The notes: generated by a model not told the origin, from the letters alone. A stretch of 64,000 nucleotides of DNA from an uncultured Clostridia bacterium (GCA_947631235.1 CANRKO010000006.1:48854-112853), one strand, 5' to 3'. Shown: positions 1 to 8,636, counted from the first letter of the stretch. Made by a program: numbers and translations.

Positions 1-89
1 GCTACAACGGAGCGAGAGGGCTTATAGTCAAAATAGAGCGTGACGAGCTTTTGGAGGAATTCGCAAAGACGTATATAAACACGCTGTAA
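1..89 (+). CDS. 3' end of an unidentified gene (5' truncated by window edge)
   Basis: Frame 3 is open from the window edge and ends at TAA 87-89, giving a 28-residue tail that finishes AKTYINTL. It is followed at once by a strong hairpin terminator, which supports a genuine gene end. The tail is too short to name a family. Product unknown. Confidence 0.6.
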   Translation, partial: YNGARGLIVKIERDELLEEFAKTYINTL

Positions 90-93
90 AACA

Positions 94-120
94 AATATCC
101 GCTCACGGGCGGATATTTTT
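94..120 (+). terminator. Rho-independent terminator after the truncated gene
   Basis: An ATATCCGC / GCGGATAT stem with a short loop is followed by TTTTT. It lies 5 nt past the upstream stop and just ahead of the trmB ribosome site, so trmB needs its own promoter or read-through. Confidence 0.85.
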
Positions 121-137
121 CTTTGAGAGGTATTTTT

Positions 138-779
138 ATGAGGATGAGAAAAAAGAAAAATCTCGGCGCGCGGTGGGAAAGGTGCGCGCGGTATCTTGTC
201 GAAAAGCCCGAGGATATGAAGGGTAAGTGGCAGGAAATATTCGGTAACGGCAATGAGATCCACCTCGAAATAGGCTGCGGTAAGGGAGGTTTTATCACGG
301 GCATGGCGAAAAAGTACCCCGACGTTAATTTTATCGCGGTCGAGAAGGTGCGCGACGTTATGGTCATGGCTATGGAAAAAGCGGCTGCGGCGGAGCTTAA
401 AAACGTCGTGTTTATGGATATGGACGCGGAGAAGATAGAGGATGTTTTTGAAAAGGGCGAGGTCAGCCGTATTTATCTGAATTTCTCCGACCCGTGGAAA
501 AAGAACAAGCAGGCGAAACGCCGTCTTACGCACAAGCGGTTTCTCGACAGGTACAAAAACGTGCTGCCTGCGGGCGGGTATGTGTGGTTCAAGACCGACA
601 ACCGCGCGCTGTTCGAGTTTTCGCTCAACTCCTTCGCGGAGGAGGATTTTAAGATGAGAAATATTAGTCTCGATTTGCACAACTCAAAGTTCGAGGATAA
701 TGTTATGACGGAGTACGAGACGCGGTTTTCGGAGATGGGTATGCCGATTTACCGCGTTGAAGCGATGTATCGGGGGTAA
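138..779 (+). CDS. trmB: tRNA (guanine-N7-)-methyltransferase TrmB
   Basis: Transfers a methyl group from S-adenosylmethionine to N7 of G46 in tRNA. The SAM-binding loop EIGCGKGGF and the family block FSDPWKKNKQAKRRL followed by FLDRY are both present. At 213 residues the length is normal. ATG 138 is chosen because GAGAGG (125-130) sits 7 nt upstream; an in-frame TTG at 123 would overlap that ribosome site. The gene converges on the permease, whose stop is only 2 nt away, with no clear terminator between them. Confidence 0.95.
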   Translation: MRMRKKKNLGARWERCARYLVEKPEDMKGKWQEIFGNGNEIHLEIGCGKGGFITGMAKKYPDVNFIAVEKVRDVMVMAMEKAAAAELKNVVFMDMDAEKIEDVFEKGEVSRIYLNFSDPWKKNKQAKRRLTHKRFLDRYKNVLPAGGYVWFKTDNRALFEFSLNSFAEEDFKMRNISLDLHNSKFEDNVMTEYETRFSEMGMPIYRVEAMYRG

Positions 780-781
780 AA

Positions 782-1912
782 TTACGGTTTTATGCAGACG
801 TAAACAGCCGTGAGCGCGGCGAGGAAGATTATGTTCGCGGCTGTGAAGTAAATCATGTATTTTCCGCGCAGCGATTTGTTTTCATGTCCGAGGAGCTTAA
901 ACGATATAAGGCTCGCCATCGACGCTATCAATGTTCCCAGTCCGCCGATGTTCACGCCGATGATAAGCGGTTTAAAGTTGTCGGTAAAGCCCGACAGCAA
1001 AAGCGCGGCGGGTACGTTGCTTATGACTTGGCTCGACAGTACGGCGGTGAGACATTCGCGGCTCGTGATTACGCTTTGCAGGAATTGCTCAAACGCCGGT
1101 ATTCTCCCCATGTTGCCGATAAAGATGAAAAAGGCGATAAACGTTAGGAGCAGCGTGTAGTCCACGTCGGCGAAGATTTTACGGTCGGTCGCGGCTGTGA
1201 GCGCGATTATGATTATAAGCGTAAGGCGGTAGTCGATCACGCGCGCGACGGTTAAAAGGCATATGATAAACGCGGTCAGGCAGACCGCGATTTTCTTTTT
1301 TGAGCCGAGACGTGCGGCGGTAAGGCTGACCGTTACCTCGTTTTTGCCGCCGAAAAAGAAAATCCATACCGCCAGAAGTAAAAACGATACGGCGGCGTAC
1401 GGGAGCATAAGCGTCACAAATTCGCCCAAGCCCAGTCCCGACAAGCCTTGCAGGTAGAGATTCTGCGGGTTGCCTATCGGCGTGAGCATACTGCCGAGGT
1501 TCGCCGCAATCGTCTGCATTACGACTACGGGGATTATGAGCCGCTTTTTTTCGTCCTCTTCGAGCATATCGAGCGCGGTGAACGTGAACGGTACGAAGGT
1601 GATAAGCGCGACGTCGTTTGTAATAAGCATGCTGAAGAAAAAACAAAGCATGACGAGTATGAATACAAGGCTTTTAACGCCGCGGACGCGTCGGAGCATT
1701 TTTTCCGCGAGCATAGAAAACACGCCCGTTTTCCTCAGTCCCGCCATTACAGCCATGAGACAAAAGAGGAGTGAGAGCGTGCGGAAGTCTATGTAGTTTA
1801 TGTATTGCGCGTCGGGCGTTACGAAAAACGACGACGCGATCGCGAGTACCGCCGCGATGCTGAGTACCGTTTCGCGCTTTACAAAGGCGGTTATGTGTTT
1901 GATCGGTTTCAT
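782..1912 (-). CDS. SLC13/ArsB-NhaD superfamily permease
   Basis: A 376-residue polytopic inner-membrane protein with about ten hydrophobic segments. The stretch MLITNDVALITFVPF and a later SNVPAALLL match the paired re-entrant hairpin motifs of the CitT/SLC13 and ArsB/NhaD ion-transporter superfamily, so a dicarboxylate, citrate or other anion carrier is likely. The substrate cannot be read from sequence. AGGAG precedes ATG 1912. It converges on trmB. The upstream side is occupied by a palindromic repeat cluster, leaving little room for a conventional promoter. Confidence 0.8.
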   Translation of the reverse strand: MKPIKHITAFVKRETVLSIAAVLAIASSFFVTPDAQYINYIDFRTLSLLFCLMAVMAGLRKTGVFSMLAEKMLRRVRGVKSLVFILVMLCFFFSMLITNDVALITFVPFTFTALDMLEEDEKKRLIIPVVVMQTIAANLGSMLTPIGNPQNLYLQGLSGLGLGEFVTLMLPYAAVSFLLLAVWIFFFGGKNEVTVSLTAARLGSKKKIAVCLTAFIICLLTVARVIDYRLTLIIIIALTAATDRKIFADVDYTLLLTFIAFFIFIGNMGRIPAFEQFLQSVITSRECLTAVLSSQVISNVPAALLLSGFTDNFKPLIIGVNIGGLGTLIASMASLISFKLLGHENKSLRGKYMIYFTAANIIFLAALTAVYVCIKP

Positions 1913-1937
1913 ATGGGCTCCTGTGGGTGGTGTATGT

Positions 1938-2104
1938 GCCTCCCCTATTAGGGGAGGTGTCGGCGCGTGCTATTGCGCAGCAATAGCTGACAAAGCCGAC
2001 GGAGGGGTTTATGTTATCATTAATAAAACCCCTCAGTCACACTTCGTGCGACAGCTCCCCTAGTAGGGGAGCCTTACGGGCGACCGCGAGGGTCGCCCCT
2101 ACGG
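1938..2104. repeat. REP/BIME-like palindromic repeat cluster 1
   Basis: Holds one B unit (CCTCCCCTA..TAGGGGAGG, a GTCGGC/GCCGAC hairpin, then GGAGGGGTTT), an inverted A unit (AAACCCCTCAG, a GTCAC../GTGCGAC hairpin, then CTCCCCTAG..TAGGGGAG) and one GTAG-type hairpin (GGGCGACC/GGTCGCCCCTAC at 2078-2102). The hairpin loop of the B unit carries an extra ~30 nt, itself palindromic (GCTATTGC/GCAATAGC). The order here is B then A. See the findings for a comparison of all five clusters. Confidence 0.85.
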
Positions 2105-2126
2105 CGCATGGGATATAACCTTTCTT

Positions 2127-3545
2127 TTATTCCTTACCGTTCCAGCAGTAGGTGCAAAGCTTGCACTCGGGCAGACCTACGGACTCAATCATATCGTCAA
2201 GGCGGTGGTAGCGCAGTGAGGTAAAGTTACGCTCGGCGCATATCTCGTCAATCATTTCCTTGTAATTTGTACTGTCGGGGTCGGCGTAGTCGGCGAGAAG
2301 TGCGTCGCTCACGTCGTCGCCCTCGCGCTCTCTTATCACGCGTCTCGCGATAAGGTCAAGCTCCGACGTGGAGCGCGAGAAGTTCAGATACTTGCAGCCG
2401 AACATTATCGGCGGACACGCCGGACGTATATGTACCTCGTTCGCGCCGCTCTCGTACAGAAACTCCGTCGTTTCGCGAAGCTGCGTTCCCCTTACGATGG
2501 AGTCGTCGATGAGCAGCAGGCTCTTGTCATGTATAAGATCCTGCACGGGTATCAGTTTCATTCTCGCTATCATGTCGCGCTCCGCCTGGTTCGGCGGCAT
2601 AAACGAGCGCGGCCACGTCGGCGTGTACTTTATAAACGGGCGCGCGAACGGTATACCCGACTCGTTCGCGTAGCCTATCGCGTGGGCGATACCCGAATCG
2701 GGCACGCCGGCTACCATGTCGGGCTTTATATTGCCCTCGTTCATGTCGCGCCGCGCAAGCATCTCACCGCAGCGGTAACGCATATTTTCAACGTTTATGC
2801 CCTCGTAGCACGAGGTCGGGTAGCCGTAGTAAATCCACAAAAATGTGCATATCTTCATTTCGTCCCCGGGCGGCGACACCGTTTCTACGCCGTCGGCGGT
2901 GATAAACACGATTTCGCCCGGTCCGAGGTTTTTGTAGTCGCTGTAGCCGAGGTTCAGATACGCAAAACTCTCGAACGACGCGCAGAACGCGCCGTCCTTG
3001 TGACCGATAATAATCGGCGTTCTGCCGAGACGGTCGCGCGCGGCGTATATGCCGTCGGGCGTTAAAATGAGCATACTCATCGAGCCTTTTATCACATTCT
3101 GGGCGTGTTTTATGCCGTCAATCAGCGTGCTTTCCTGGTTGATTATCGCGGCGACAAGTTCCGTCTGGTTGATGTTCCCGCCGCTCATTTCGAGGAAGTG
3201 CGGGTTGCCCTTGCTGTAAGCCATATCGACAAGTTCGTCGGAGTTTGAAATAAGTCCGACGGTCGTTATCGCGAAACTGCCGAGGTGCGAGCGTACGATA
3301 AGCGGCTGCGGCTCGTTGTCCGATATACAGCCTATGCCGGAAGTTCCTTCCATTTCATTTACGTCGCTCTCAAACTTCGTGCGGAACGGCGAGTTTTCTA
3401 TATTGTGTATCGCGCGGTTAAAGCCGTCCTTGCCGTACACAGCCATGCCGCCTCTTTTTGTGCCGAGATGTGAGTGATAGTCAATACCGAAAAACAAATC
3501 GTACACACAGTTTTTCTTGGCAATTACGCCGAATATTCCTCCCAT
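2127..3545 (-). CDS. PurF-like amidophosphoribosyltransferase paralogue lacking the catalytic Cys
   Basis: A 472-residue protein with the two-domain PurF architecture. Residues 1 to ~240 form an Ntn-type glutamine amidotransferase domain, followed by a phosphoribosyltransferase domain with the PRPP loop LLLIDDSIVRGTQ and a C-terminal CKLCTYC cluster. True PurF needs a cysteine freed at the N terminus. Here the protein begins MGGIFGVIAKKNC, with Gly where that Cys should be. ATG 3545 is set by GGGAGG 8 nt upstream; the longer open frame runs back into valS. The cysteine-bearing purF lies at 22282. Ammonia-dependent activity, a regulatory role or another PRPP-dependent reaction are all possible. 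It is probably co-transcribed with valS (16 nt gap). Confidence 0.85.
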   Translation of the reverse strand: MGGIFGVIAKKNCVYDLFFGIDYHSHLGTKRGGMAVYGKDGFNRAIHNIENSPFRTKFESDVNEMEGTSGIGCISDNEPQPLIVRSHLGSFAITTVGLISNSDELVDMAYSKGNPHFLEMSGGNINQTELVAAIINQESTLIDGIKHAQNVIKGSMSMLILTPDGIYAARDRLGRTPIIIGHKDGAFCASFESFAYLNLGYSDYKNLGPGEIVFITADGVETVSPPGDEMKICTFLWIYYGYPTSCYEGINVENMRYRCGEMLARRDMNEGNIKPDMVAGVPDSGIAHAIGYANESGIPFARPFIKYTPTWPRSFMPPNQAERDMIARMKLIPVQDLIHDKSLLLIDDSIVRGTQLRETTEFLYESGANEVHIRPACPPIMFGCKYLNFSRSTSELDLIARRVIREREGDDVSDALLADYADPDSTNYKEMIDEICAERNFTSLRYHRLDDMIESVGLPECKLCTYCWNGKE

Positions 3546-3561
3546 AAATACCTCCCAATCA

Positions 3562-6204
3562 TTAAAGCTGTTCCATAGACGCGATGTTCGCGAGGACTTT
3601 ATCGAGCATTTCACGGTATTTTACGCCCTTTGCCTTTTCCTCGTCGATTACCTTCTGCGGCGCTTTTGAGACGAAGCCCTGATTATTAAGCTTGCCCTCA
3701 ACGCGCTTTATTTCGCCCTCTAACTTTTTCTTTTCAGCCTGCAGTCTTTGTAATTCCTTATCCTTATCAACAAGCTCGTCAAGCGGCAGGAATATTTCAG
3801 CCGACGGTACGACAACGTTTACGGCGTTCGCGTCGATGCCGCTCTTGTCGGACTGCACGACAGTCTCGCTTGCCGACGCCAATTTTTCAAAGAAGATTTT
3901 TCCCTTCTCGAACACGTCCGTTTTGTCGGTCACGATTATCGTCTTAGCCTTCTTCGACGGCGGAACGTTCATTTCCGCGCGGCGGTTCCTTATCGCCGTG
4001 ATAGCGTCCATGATAAGCCGCATCGCGCTTTCCTCCGCCTTGAAGTTGAATTTTTCGTCGTACTCGGGGTAGCGGCTTATCATAATGCTCTCGCCCTCGT
4101 GCGGAAGGTGCTGCCAGATTTCCTCGGTTATGAACGGCATGAACGGGTGCAAAAGTTTCATCGTGTTTGACAGCACGTATGTGAGAACGTACTGCGCCGT
4201 TTTGCCCGTCGCGTTCTCCTTGTCAAACAGGCGCGGCTTTACAAGCTCGATATACCAGTCGCAGAACGTGTCCCAGATGAAATCGTACAAATTCGACAGC
4301 GCAACGCCGAGCTCGAATTTGTCGATGTTCTCCGTTACCGCCTTGACGGTATCGTTGTAGCGCGATAAAATCCACTTGTCCTCAAGCTGCAGCTCGCTTA
4401 TGTCGGGCAGCTTGTTTTCGGTAATATCGAGGTTCATCAGCGTAAATCTCGACGCGTTCCATATCTTGTTCGCGAAGTTTCTGCTCGCCTCGACGCGCTC
4501 GATGTAGAAACGCATATCGTTTCCGGGCGCGTTGCCGGTCGCGAGTGTAAAGCGCAGCGCGTCCGCGCCGTACTGCTCGATTATTTCCAACGGGTCTATG
4601 CCGTTGCCGAGCGACTTCGACATCTTGCGTCCCTGCGAGTCGCGGACAAGTCCGTGAATGAACACGTGCCTGAACGGCGCTTTGCCGGTGTGTTCCATCG
4701 CCGAGAATACCATTCTCGAAACCCAGAAGAATATTATATCGTAGCCCGTGACGAGTACGCTCGTCGGGTAGAAGTAGTCCAAATCCTCGGTTTTGTCGGG
4801 CCAGCCGAGCGTCGAGAAGGGCCAAAGCGCCGACGAGAACCACGTGTCAAGTACGTCCTCGTCTTGGTGAACCTTGCCGCCGCATTTCGGGCAGACGGTT
4901 ATATCCTCTTTTGAAACGGTCGTTTCTCCGCACTCGTCGCAGTAAAACGCGGGTATTCTGTGTCCCCACCAAAGCTGGCGCGATATGCACCAGTCGAGTA
5001 CGTTTTCCATCCAGTTCATATAGATTTTTGAGAAACGCTCGGGGATAAACGACGTGTCGCCGTTTTTGACCGCGTCGATAGCGGGTTTGGCGAGAGGTTT
5101 CATTTTTACGAACCACTGCTTTGAAATTATAGGCTCTACCGTCGTTCCGCAGCGGTAGCACGTTCCTACGTTGTGGCTGTGATCCTCGACCTTGACGAGC
5201 AAGCCCTGCTCCTCCAAGTCCTTTACGATAGCCTTTCTCGCGTCGTAGCGATCCATGCCCTCGTATTTGCCGCCGTAGTGGTTTATCGTCGCGTCGTCGT
5301 TCATTACCTTGATTTGTTCGAGATTGTGGCGTTTGCCGACCTCGAAGTCGTTGGGGTCGTGCGCGGGCGTGATTTTAACGCAGCCCGTACCGAAGTCCTT
5401 GTCAACGTATTCGTCCGCGATAACGGGAATCTCGCGTCCGACAAGCGGCAGGATAAGCGTTTTGCCTACGAGATCCTTGTATCTCTCGTCCTCGGGGTTT
5501 ACCGCTACCGCCGTATCGCCCAAAAGCGTTTCGGGACGCGTCGTGGCGATTATCACGCAGCCGCTGCCGTCCTTTATCGGGTACTTGATGTGCCAGAAAT
5601 GACCCGCCTGCTCCTCGTGCTCGACCTCCGCGTCGGAAAGAGCCGTGATGCAGTGCGGACACCAGTTTATAATGCGCGAGCCCTGGTAGATAAGCCCTTT
5701 GTTGTAGAGGTTTACGAATACCTCGCGCACCGCCTTCGAGCAGCCCTCGTCCATCGTGAACCGCTCTCTGTCCCAGTCGCACGACGAGCCTATCTTTTTA
5801 AGCTGGTTTATAATTCTGTCGCCGTACATCTTTTTCCAGTCCCAGACGCGGTCGAGGAATTTTTCGCGTCCCAGGTCGTAGCGCGTAAGACCCTCCTTTT
5901 CGCGCAGTTCCGCCTCGACTTTTATCTGCGTCGCGATGCCGGCGTGATCCGTGCCGGGGATCCACAGCGCGTTGTAGCCCTGCATACGCTTGTAGCGGAT
6001 AAGAATGTCCTGCAGCGTTTCATCGAGAGCGTGTCCCATGTGGAGCTGTCCCGTTACGTTGGGGGGCGGGATTACGATGGTGAAGGGTTTCTTGGTCTTG
6101 TCCACCTCCGCGTGGAAGTAGCCTTTCGTTACCCAGTTGTTGTATATCCTGTCCTCAAATTCGGACGGGTCGTAGGTTTTTGAGATGTTGTTTTTGTCTT
6201 GCAT
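3562..6204 (-). CDS. valS: Valyl-tRNA synthetase
   Basis: Class I aminoacyl-tRNA synthetase, 880 residues, the usual length. The HIGH-type signature appears as [13 protein letters not shown] near residue 55 and the KMSKS loop is intact ([11 protein letters not shown]). Editing-domain sequence ([17 protein letters not shown]) and zinc-type cysteine pairs (CDECGE, CPKCGG) are present. The C terminus is a coiled coil ([19 protein letters not shown]) typical of ValRS, used to clamp tRNA. A GGAGAAAATATAA ribosome region precedes ATG 6204. Palindromic repeat cluster 2 lies immediately upstream. I saw no T-box leader. Confidence 0.97.
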   Translation of the reverse strand: MQDKNNISKTYDPSEFEDRIYNNWVTKGYFHAEVDKTKKPFTIVIPPPNVTGQLHMGHALDETLQDILIRYKRMQGYNALWIPGTDHAGIATQIKVEAELREKEGLTRYDLGREKFLDRVWDWKKMYGDRIINQLKKIGSSCDWDRERFTMDEGCSKAVREVFVNLYNKGLIYQGSRIINWCPHCITALSDAEVEHEEQAGHFWHIKYPIKDGSGCVIIATTRPETLLGDTAVAVNPEDERYKDLVGKTLILPLVGREIPVIADEYVDKDFGTGCVKITPAHDPNDFEVGKRHNLEQIKVMNDDATINHYGGKYEGMDRYDARKAIVKDLEEQGLLVKVEDHSHNVGTCYRCGTTVEPIISKQWFVKMKPLAKPAIDAVKNGDTSFIPERFSKIYMNWMENVLDWCISRQLWWGHRIPAFYCDECGETTVSKEDITVCPKCGGKVHQDEDVLDTWFSSALWPFSTLGWPDKTEDLDYFYPTSVLVTGYDIIFFWVSRMVFSAMEHTGKAPFRHVFIHGLVRDSQGRKMSKSLGNGIDPLEIIEQYGADALRFTLATGNAPGNDMRFYIERVEASRNFANKIWNASRFTLMNLDITENKLPDISELQLEDKWILSRYNDTVKAVTENIDKFELGVALSNLYDFIWDTFCDWYIELVKPRLFDKENATGKTAQYVLTYVLSNTMKLLHPFMPFITEEIWQHLPHEGESIMISRYPEYDEKFNFKAEESAMRLIMDAITAIRNRRAEMNVPPSKKAKTIIVTDKTDVFEKGKIFFEKLASASETVVQSDKSGIDANAVNVVVPSAEIFLPLDELVDKDKELQRLQAEKKKLEGEIKRVEGKLNNQGFVSKAPQKVIDEEKAKGVKYREMLDKVLANIASMEQL

Positions 6205-6250
6205 TTATATTTTCTCCTTTTGGATGTTGTGGGTTTGTTTATGTGCGGAC

Positions 6251-6522
6251 TGTCGAGGGCGCCAGCCCCTACGGCGCACTATTTACAAATAACGGGTGTA
6301 GGGTACGGCGCCCTCGAGGGTCGCCCCTACGGAGTGTCAGGGATAAACCCCTCAGTCACACTTCGTGTGACAGCTCCCCTAGTAGGGGAGCCATACGCTT
6401 GCGTATGGTAGGCGTGTTCGCTTGCGAACAAACGCCGTAGCAAGGGGAGCCATACGGCGAGCGCCGCATATCGTGAGCCTCCCCTATTAGGGGAGGTGTC
6501 GGCGTAGCCGACGGAGGGGTTT
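6251..6522. repeat. REP/BIME-like palindromic repeat cluster 2
   Basis: Fills the interval between valS and the small membrane gene. From left to right: several GTAG-type fragments (6251-6332), an A unit (6345-6392), an 84-nt spacer with the hairpins ATACGC/GCGTAT and GTTCGC/GCGAAC and a repeated GGGGAGCCATACG, then a B unit (6477-6522). The A-then-B order is the reverse of clusters 1, 3 and 5 and matches cluster 4, which shares the same spacer. Confidence 0.85.
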
Positions 6523-6540
6523 GTTTCCGCAAATATATCA

Positions 6541-6741
6541 TTACATTCCGCCGCTTTGGTCGAGGAGGAATATCGCCAAAAAGGCGACCACCGCCACGCC
6601 GAGAGCGGCGTACTTGACTCGCAGCACCGCCTTATCCGTCGCTTCCTTGTGTAATATCTTTTCCAATATAAATTTCGCGCGGAATGTCATAAAAAGCGCT
6701 ATCACGCCCATGACAACCACCGCAATTTTTACCGCGAGCAT
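6541..6741 (-). CDS. Small two-helix membrane protein
   Basis: A 66-residue protein with two predicted membrane helices (KIAVVVMGVIALFMTF and YAALGVAVVAFLAIFLL) joined by a short basic linker. I do not recognise the family. ATG 6741 is chosen because AAGGAG lies 9-10 nt upstream and because the promoter at 6783-6811 would start transcription near 6776, which excludes an upstream ATG at 6792. It is divergent from the two-OB-fold gene. Confidence 0.6.
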   Translation of the reverse strand: MLAVKIAVVVMGVIALFMTFRAKFILEKILHKEATDKAVLRVKYAALGVAVVAFLAIFLLDQSGGM

Positions 6742-6782
6742 CCGTGTCCACTCCTTTACGCGATACTTATCCATTGTACGAT

Positions 6783-6811
6783 ATTTTATCATTATTTAGC
6801 GGCGATGTCAA
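6783..6811 (-). promoter_or_regulatory. Sigma-A type promoter for the small membrane gene
   Basis: Reading the minus strand, TTGACA, a 17-nt spacer and TAAAAT. Confidence 0.75.
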
Positions 6812-6925
6812 TACGCGGCAAATTTAATCGTATAATAAACCGAAAGATTTAGCATAATAACCATGTAACGGGAATAAACATAACATGATAAAATATTTAA
6901 TCACATCGAGGAGGAGTTTACGGAA

Positions 6926-7615
6926 ATGGATAATAATACGTCAAACAATCAGGCTGTCATAATCGGGGAAATAGAAAGCGATTTCGTTTTAAGCCATGAA
7001 ATATACGCGGAAAAGTTTTATACGTGTACGGTGCGCGTTCCGCGTCTTAGCGGCACGGCTGACAATATACGCGTCATGGTTTCGGAAAGGCTGCTGTTGG
7101 GCGGCGGTTTCGAGGTGGGCGACACGGTCGTTATAACGGGTCAGTTCCGTTCGTACAACAGCTACGAGGACGGCGGCAACCGTCTTGTTCTTACGGTGTT
7201 CGCGAAGGATATTGAGCTTGCGGACGGCGAGGACAGCAAGAATCCGAATTCGCTGTATTTAAACGGCTTTATCTGCAAGCCGCCCGTTTACCGCACAACT
7301 CCGTTCGGACGTGAAATAACCGACCTTCTTCTCGCAGTGAACCGCAGCTACAACAAATCGGACTACATACCGATTATAGCATGGGGGCGCAACGCGAGGT
7401 TCGCGAAAAGTCTTAACGTCGGTGACAATATAAAGATTTGGGGACGTATTCAGTCGAGGACGTACCAAAAGCGTCTCGACGACGAAAAAACAATAGAAAA
7501 AACGGCTTACGAGGTATCCGTAAACAGGATGGAACTCGCAGCCGCCGATGAAAGCGCGCCGTATGAGACAGATACTGCCGTCACACAGCAAAACGGCACA
7601 GCCGTTACACAATAA
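6926..7615 (+). CDS. Tandem OB-fold single-stranded-DNA-binding-like protein
   Basis: A 229-residue protein with two similar halves. Residues ~8-95 (AVIIGEIESDF to VFAKDIEL) and ~105-205 (NSLYLNGFICKPPVYRTT to VSVNRMEL) each resemble a single OB fold of the SSB/PriB type, including the characteristic PIIAWGRNARFA strand in the second. Ordinary SSB has one OB fold and an acidic tail; this one has two folds and ends TQQNGTAVTQ. GAGGAG precedes ATG 6926. A role in replication or recombination is inferred from fold only. The 3' end is a tandem DNA repeat (7577-7645). Confidence 0.75.
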   Translation: MDNNTSNNQAVIIGEIESDFVLSHEIYAEKFYTCTVRVPRLSGTADNIRVMVSERLLLGGGFEVGDTVVITGQFRSYNSYEDGGNRLVLTVFAKDIELADGEDSKNPNSLYLNGFICKPPVYRTTPFGREITDLLLAVNRSYNKSDYIPIIAWGRNARFAKSLNVGDNIKIWGRIQSRTYQKRLDDEKTIEKTAYEVSVNRMELAAADESAPYETDTAVTQQNGTAVTQ

Positions 7616-7645
7616 AACGGCAAGCCGTCAAACAATAATCGCAAA
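7577..7645. repeat. Short tandem direct repeat at the convergent gene ends
   Basis: Two well-kept copies of a 23-24 nt unit, beginning GCCGTCACACAGCAAAACGG and GCCGTTACACAATAAAACGG, start at 7577 and 7601, and a decayed third starts at 7624. They run through the stop of the OB-fold gene into the 3' end of the PP2C gene. Each GCCGT/ACGGC boundary can form a small hairpin, but there is no T-run. Confidence 0.7.
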
Positions 7646-8341
7646 CGCGCTGTAGTTGTCGTTTCCTTCCTTTTCCTTTTTGTGCAGCGCGGCGAGCATT
7701 TTTTCGAGCCACTCGCCGGGCGAACGGGAGGATCTCAGCGTTTTCTCGACGGTTCTTTCGTTCGTAAGCTCCCAAAAGCCGTCGCTGCATATTAAAAACG
7801 CGTCGCCGTGTTTGAGCGTAACGATGTCGGAAACGTCGGGAACGTCCTGCGCGCCGCCGATTATGCAGCGGGTAAGCTTGCTTTGGTCGGCGCTCGTGCG
7901 TATCTCGTCGTAGGTTATTATGCCGCTTTCAAACTTCATAAACGCGACGCTGTGGTCGTCGGTGATCTCGGATATTTCGCCGTCGGTTATACGGTAGATA
8001 CGGCTGTCGCCTATGTGCGCCCATACAGCCGTTTCGCCGTCGGTTAAAAGCAGCGCAGCGGTGGTCGCCATATCGAACGGCGCGCCGTCCCATTTTGCCG
8101 CTTTTACGCTGTCCGACGCGGCTTTTATATATTCCTCGGCAGCCTCGGGCGTTATGCGCGGGTTTTTCTTGAACTCCTCACACACAGCCTTTGCGGCGGT
8201 CTTTGACGCGGTTTCGCCGCCGTCGTGTCCGCCGAGTCCGTCGCAAAGAATAAAACACCACATTTTTTCTTTATTCGCGTGGCAGATGTAATCCTCGTTG
8301 TTTTCTCTGCCGCCTCTATTGGTTATCGCCGCCGCTCTCAT
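7628..8341 (-). CDS. PP2C-family serine/threonine protein phosphatase
   Basis: A 237-residue metal-dependent phosphatase. Motifs in order are NRGGRENNEDY, CDGLGGHDGGE, WAHIGDSRIYRI and DAFLICSDGFWE, which supply the metal-binding aspartates of the PPM/PP2C fold. There is no membrane segment. ATG 8341 is selected by GGGGAGGA 5 nt upstream; the longer frame lacks a site. It overlaps the 3' end of the upstream membrane gene by 26 nt, suggesting translational coupling. No PASTA kinase partner lies in the window. Confidence 0.88.
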   Translation of the reverse strand: MRAAAITNRGGRENNEDYICHANKEKMWCFILCDGLGGHDGGETASKTAAKAVCEEFKKNPRITPEAAEEYIKAASDSVKAAKWDGAPFDMATTAALLLTDGETAVWAHIGDSRIYRITDGEISEITDDHSVAFMKFESGIITYDEIRTSADQSKLTRCIIGGAQDVPDVSDIVTLKHGDAFLICSDGFWELTNERTVEKTLRSSRSPGEWLEKMLAALHKKEKEGNDNYSAFAIIV

Positions 8342-8636
8342 CGAGTTCCTCCCCGCCTTCCGTAACAAACGGTATATTGGTTTCATTGTCTTTCGCGCCG
8401 TAATTTTCGCTTACCTCGGTATTACTGCTGGTAAGTCTGTTTATTTCCTCCTGCATTGCGGCGCGGTCTTTGAGCGCCTCGTCGTACATCGCTTTCGTCC
8501 TGCTTACGGACGAGTACAAAACGGCGGCGGCAACGGTCAGAACGGCTATGATACACGCCATTGCCGCTATGATTATACGCGCCGCACGTGCTCTCTCCGC
8601 CGTGTAATTCTGCTCTTTTACACGCTTGTAATCCAT
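8316..8636 (-). CDS. Small single-pass membrane protein
   Basis: A 106-residue protein: a basic N terminus, one membrane helix (residues ~20-42, IIIAAMACIIAVLTVAAAVL), a charged helical stretch (SRTKAMYDEALKDRAAMQEE) that could coil, and an acidic disordered tail. The family is not recognised. Its ATG overlaps the CYTH stop as TAATG, and its end overlaps the PP2C gene, so it is made as part of that operon. Confidence 0.75.
   Translation of the reverse strand: MDYKRVKEQNYTAERARAARIIIAAMACIIAVLTVAAAVLYSSVSRTKAMYDEALKDRAAMQEEINRLTSSNTEVSENYGAKDNETNIPFVTEGGEELDESGGDNQ

Noticed and set aside
3546..3614. N-terminal extension of the PurF-like protein into valS
   Set aside because: The extra residues lie inside the valS 3' end, lack a ribosome site and precede the conserved MGGIFGV start, which has GGGAGG just upstream.
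5173..6183. A 336-codon open frame on the plus strand opposite valS
   Set aside because: It is fully antisense to a clear valyl-tRNA synthetase, has no ribosome site, and its low-complexity Arg/Val-rich translation is typical of a shadow frame in mid-GC DNA.
6251..6522. Repeat clusters as a CRISPR array
   Set aside because: Units are inverted pairs with paired hairpins and unequal spacing, not regularly spaced direct repeats with unique spacers, and no cas genes are present.
6205..6540. T-box leader for valS
   Set aside because: The interval is taken up by the repeat cluster; I saw no T-box bulge sequence or antiterminator. The glyS leader is likewise too short.
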